Positions 59,902 through 64,000 of a DNA stretch of 64,000 bases are shown in pieces. Position 1 is the stretch's first letter; each line of letters starts with the position of its first letter. The translations under genes were made by a program, and so were the position numbers. Origin of the DNA: Erythroxylum novogranatense (Eukaryota > Streptophyta > Magnoliopsida > Malpighiales > Erythroxylaceae). The stretch is taken from NCBI GenBank assembly GCA_029891385.1, contig CM057233.1, positions 56,436,063 to 56,500,062 of the forward strand. The letters run 5' to 3'. A model generated the notes under the pieces. It was not told the origin of the DNA. It ran no database searches and was given only the letters and a program-made list of their open reading frames with translations.

Positions 59902-61672
59902 TGTTAGAGTAGTGCCCTAAAGGCAATCCCCTTTAACGCTTTTTGTTCATAGTCATGTACAGACTTTATGAAGAAATAAAGAAAGGCATGTTTCATTTAT
60001 TTGATGTTCTTTATGAATTGATATTGATCTTTAATCAAATTAATGAAGTCCATGATATATGACATAGCATGAAGAAAATTATGATGTGATCATAATCCTG
60101 AGATTCCTATCATGTGCAATTATGTCAGTATCTAAATTCTCCCTAGTCATAGGATTAATGAGACTGGACATCATTAATCCGGACAGACTAGCATATGTTA
60201 TACTCATTGATTGGATCAAGCAGTGGATCTCAGAAACTGTAAATATGGGATATTTAGAGTTGACATGTGGATGCTTACTAGCGGTAGTAAGTACATTGGA
60301 TGACCTGCCATGAGATCATCACATGGATGTCCTATTCTAATGTCAGTGATAATCTCATCATAGCAATGGTGCAAGTATCCTTAGACTTGAGGTACTCAAG
60401 GATATCTTGGATATTGATTCTATGCTTTGACTCCATTCCTTGTTGCCTTTCAGAGGTTACTCATAGGGTGGTGCTTGGGTACAGCTTGAGGTATTCGAAG
60501 GTAATTGAGTAGCACTTCTGTGATAGCAGAAGAGATACCCTGACCTCTTGTCAGGATCATTACTTTAAGTCTCTGGCCGGAGCATAATTATGTCATGAAG
60601 AGGGTCTTCATGGACATATAAAGTAATGAGTCCTAAGACAGGAACTGATATCACTTGGGCTAGACTTAGTCTAGTAAGAGTTGACACTTTGACCATACTC
60701 ATAACCAAGTGGGGTATAGGATGTTGAAAGGACAAATTGCACAAGAATTGTCATGGAAGGGTTCGTGATCCGGTTCGTGATGAATTCATCAAACCAATTA
60801 CTTTCTGGTCAATTGGGGGTCATGATGTGTTGCTAGACGCCGCTCATGACTTGCTCAGATTAATTGTTAATCTAAGTGGCCAACATAACCGAGAACCTAA
60901 AGGGTCACACGCATAAGAGTGTTTCAGAGAATCCGTAAAATAGTATTGGACAGAGTTCCAATTATGGAGAGCATTAGGATTAAATGGATCCTGATGAGAT
61001 CGAGACATGTCCCGATAAGATCGCGACATCGATATTGCTGAAAAAAGTTTTCGGGGGTTTATCCCATACCGGGACCCGGTAGGCCGGTAGGACCGACTCT
61101 AGTGTGAACCGCTTCAGCAATTATATACATATATATATATATATATATAAGTGTGGCACGTGGATGGAAAAGAAGATGATCTTTTAGCTTTATTATATAT
61201 ATATATATAAAGGAGGCTAACGTGGCTTGTAAAAGAAGGTTCCATTTTGCATTGTCATCTTTGTATAAAATGACAAAAAGACAAGATGGAAGTGGGAGTT
61301 TCGTTGGTTTTAAAAAGGGAAGAAAGAAAGGTTTGAAAAATTGTTTTTCTCTCATCCTCTCTTCACCAACGATCAAGCTCTCTTCTTCTCCAAGATTTTC
61401 ATCTTCCTCCATCATTGATCCAAGCTCTCCAAGGACAGAGGTAGGGTCTAGCAGCCTTTACTTTGTTCTAGCTATTCCCGGGTCAAAAGGGTTTGTCCCG
61501 GTTAGGTTTTCTGATCTCTGCGTTGATACCTTTAGAGATAGTCTCTATTGGCTATTCAGGTTTGAATCTTCATACCGACACATAGATCCTGGCCTTCGGG
61601 AAGGTCCCAGTGACAAAAATTTTTGTTTTCCGTACCTGGTACATGTGATGTACCTCCCGGGATTTTCCTACA
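59902..61672 (+). repeat. Copia-B 5' LTR
   Basis: 1771 bp family-A LTR with a TA microsatellite at about 61125-61150. The short frames in it (for example 61222-61851, which crosses the LTR end) are not genes. Confidence 0.93.
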
Positions 61673-61673
61673 G

Positions 61674-61686
61674 TGGTATCAGAGCC
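61674..61686 (+). other. Copia-B primer binding site
   Basis: TGGTATCAGAGCC one base after the LTR end; tRNA-Met type. Confidence 0.88.
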
Positions 61687-63685
61687 ACTTGTGTCGTGTA
61701 TGAAGCTAAAACCCTAGCTAGGTCGGACTTCCTATTTGAATTTGACGTTGATGCATGTATGCTGTCCAAATTTCGAATTAATATAGGGATATGTTTTTCG
61801 AAATTTTTCTGCCCAGAATTGTTCATAACATGTTATAGAATATGTCTGTGAAAGATGAGAATTTATCAATTTGATTTGATATAGTTTTGCTATTTTATTC
61901 TCTAAGGTTCTAGATGCTGTTTTGTGACACATTCTGTGAACAGGCATGTGTATAAATTCGATAATAAATTCTAGAAAAATTGTTTTTCGGATTGTCCTTA
62001 ACCAACATGTCCCTAAGATGTTTGTGAATGTCTATGTGTATGGAAAAGTGTTTTCAAGGTGATTTGCTATTTATTCACGAATTTATTCTATGCTGTTGGG
62101 AATAGCTGTGTTGATGAACACAGATTTTGAATCGGATTTGTTGCTTAGGTTGACTGAGTTTTTGATGGCTATAAATCCTGAAAAAATTCATGAATCATTT
62201 TCTGAACATGTAGTAACCTGTGTAAGTTTCTCAGAATTTATTGAAATTGTTTCAATGATTATTTCAGCAATGTGTAGTACTTGGCAGTTTTGTGAACATT
62301 GCTGGGACTGTTTTGCTTGGCATAATTGAATGTGTATTTTTCAGTTCCAATGCCTTGGACCATTTTTAATGTGATTTAAAATGAGTTATCTTGATGTAGT
62401 ATGCTTTCCAAACTGAATTGCTTGAAGTTGGTTTTCCAAGAATTTTTGGATGCCGAATAGGTCACATTAGCGTCTCGTTAGTGTATTTCATTATCTTGCT
62501 TGTTTTGGCCGTCATAATTTTTGTGACTTGTGCCGAAGTAATTTGATAACGTATGGACTAGCTAGAGATGCTTAGGGTGATAATTTGGTGTTTCCTAAAT
62601 TGTTTGGATATTAATGAGTAATGACTCATTTTCAAGCTTTTCTTGTATGATTTGACTGTATATGGCAATCATGTAACAATGAAGTGTTCATTGGTACATC
62701 AAATTAATAGATATTACCCTAGGTATAATGGTATTGTGAATTGGGATTACATGGATTGAGGAATTAGCCGATTAGAGATAATAGCAATTTTTGCTGGATA
62801 AGTCGACTTATACAGGACATAAGTCGACTTGTTCAAGGTTTTTGCATAAGTCGACTATATAAGGCGACTTGTGCGTGGGCAGGGGCATAAGGCGACTTGC
62901 ATTCTTTGTAAGTCGACTTGTGACATGCTCAAGAGGGATGATGGATGATTATAAGGAAAGATTCAATGTGATTGATGAAACCTAAATCATTCCATATAGT
63001 CCCCGGCGACTATAATCCTTCACTTGGAGTCTAGAGTTCAAATCCTCCTCGGTATATGAAAACTAACGCCTTCCATTAATATGGTAAGAACCGAGTTCTT
63101 ATAAGGTTGGGTTGTTGGTAAACCCAAGCTCGCTTTATACGGATATGTTCAACCATGAAAATGTAATTTTCGGATTCATGGGTTGGTTTTCACTAGAAGC
63201 GTTGGTTTGTTGAGTAAACTCAAGGTCAACGTGGGCGAGGCGAAATTGGGTAGCATACATCGATGTATGCGCATCAAAGAGTTGATAACCCAATGTAAGT
63301 GCACACATCAACAAGTTGATAGCACGGATCGATAGTTGTGTCTAAGATGTAATTGGTATATTTGATACCTCCCGAGACATAAGGTGGCTTGTTGGGTAAA
63401 CCCAAGGTCATTCTTAATGTCGGTTATCGATGATGCAATTGGTATGTTCGATACCTACCGATTGACCTAAGTTGTGGCTTGTTGGGTAAACCCAAGGTCA
63501 TTCTTAGCAATATCGGATATCAACCCACTAGGACATTATGTCATTTTGTTTCTTTGGCTTCGTAATGAGGGTTATGGATTCTATGAATCTAGTGGGAGCT
63601 TTTTGCATATCATTCAAGTCCTTATGATTATGCATCTATTCCTATTCTAACATTCTTTCTCTCTTTCCGCTTAGGTTGGTTGAAG
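61687..63685 (+). other. Copia-B leader with palindrome array and hairpins
   Basis: About 2 kb untranslated leader. TAAGTCGACTTA-type motifs start at 62799, 62820, 62847, 62860, 62888 and 62909. Hairpins TTGAGT-AA-ACTCAA at 63210-63223 and TTGGGT-AA-ACCCAA at 63392-63405 and 63482-63495, with a one-base-shorter copy near 63115, repeat the Copia-A pattern. No gene seen. Confidence 0.85.
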
Positions 63686-64000
63686 ATGTCTTCCAAAGTG
63701 AACTTACGCCGCTAATGGATTCCAACAAGTTAATCGGACCGAATTTTCTTGATCGCTACGGAATCTGAGAATTGTTCTCAGATCTGAGGAACTGGGATAC
63801 ATCCTAGATGTTCCACTTCCAGATGCACCTGCTGTCGATGCTTCTGATGAGGATCAGAAGGCATATCGTAAGCATATGAAGGACAGTGACATGGCTACTT
63901 GCATTATGCTTGCCTCGATGTCACTAGAGCTGCAGAAGCAGCACGAGTCCATGGATGCTCACATTATAGTATTTCATCTTAGGGAGCTGTTTGATGAGCA
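63686..64000 (+). pseudogene. gag: Copia-B gag, N-terminal part
   Basis: Begins MSSKVNLRR at 63686, hits a stop after nine codons, and is then readable through frame changes: a DSNKL segment, SEELGYILDVPLPDAP-like text, then DMATCIMLASMSLELQKQHE and VFHLRELFDE at the window end. Same protein as Copia-A gag at 39481. Confidence 0.82.

Larger units (their letters stand above)
59902..64000 (+). mobile_element. Copia-B: family-A Copia, 5' part, cut by window end
   Basis: 5' LTR 59902-61672 (TGTTAGAGTAGTGCCC ... TTTTCCTACA), primer binding site TGGTATCAGAGCC from 61674, leader to 63685, and the start of gag. It preserves the leader uninterrupted, giving the reference for the Gypsy-2 insertion in Copia-A. 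Confidence 0.93.

Noticed and set aside
62995..63055. tRNA-like 3' half (GAGTTCAAATCC) in the Copia-B leader
   Set aside because: The T-arm stem does not pair, no acceptor or D-arm can be built, and Copia-A lacks the segment.

Overview
The window is plant nuclear DNA, almost certainly an angiosperm and probably a eudicot. The evidence is nested Ty1/Copia and Ty3/Gypsy LTR retrotransposons (Tekay-like chromovirus and Athila-like lineages), a CACTA transposon end, and intron-bearing plant genes with GT-AG junctions: ribosomal protein eL36, a prolyl 4-hydroxylase-like gene, and the last exon of a plastid-type SLH-domain protein. No prokaryotic operon, CRISPR array or rRNA/tRNA gene was found.

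Layout. 1-472: partial Copia LTR (family A), reversed. About 601-20984: a decayed chromovirus (Gypsy-1), split in gag by a complete Athila-like element (3324-16691, target duplication CCAGG), which is itself split in pol by a solo family-A Copia LTR (8156-9959, target duplication GTTGA). 20985-25956: a gag-only, reverse-oriented Copia-like element with two LTRs plus the start of a further internal region. 25957-51119: a large inverted duplication of a P4H-like gene half joined to a CACTA fragment. Its right arm is opened by a complete family-A Copia (29057-45282, target duplication CCATT), which carries a reverse chromovirus (Gypsy-2, 31442-38491), and by a 4.08 kb solo-LTR-like insertion (46043-50120, target duplication ATCAT). 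51120-54823: the gene island, with P4H exon 1 (minus) and eL36 (plus) divergent, and the SLH-protein terminal exon (minus) convergent with eL36. 54824-57935: AT-rich DNA dominated by AAT/AAC microsatellite. 57936-59901: LTR-like DNA. 59902-64000: 5' part of a second family-A Copia, cut by the window end.

Insertion order from nesting: Gypsy-1, then Athila, then the family-A LTR on the left; on the right the inverted duplication, then Copia-A and the 4 kb LTR, then Gypsy-2 inside Copia-A.

The least explained signal is in the non-coding parts of the retroelements. The Copia leader carries an array of the palindrome TAAGTCGACTTA, and the same motif is arrayed in the LTRs of the unrelated gag-only element. 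The leader also has four short hairpins, TTGGGT-AA-ACCCAA, one of which appears as a paired (covarying) variant. These look like RNA-structure elements, possibly for dimerisation or packaging, but that is inference. Many coding lesions are one-base losses in short runs, and LTR pairs differ by a recurrent CGT/AAAT exchange, so part of the apparent decay may be assembly error.
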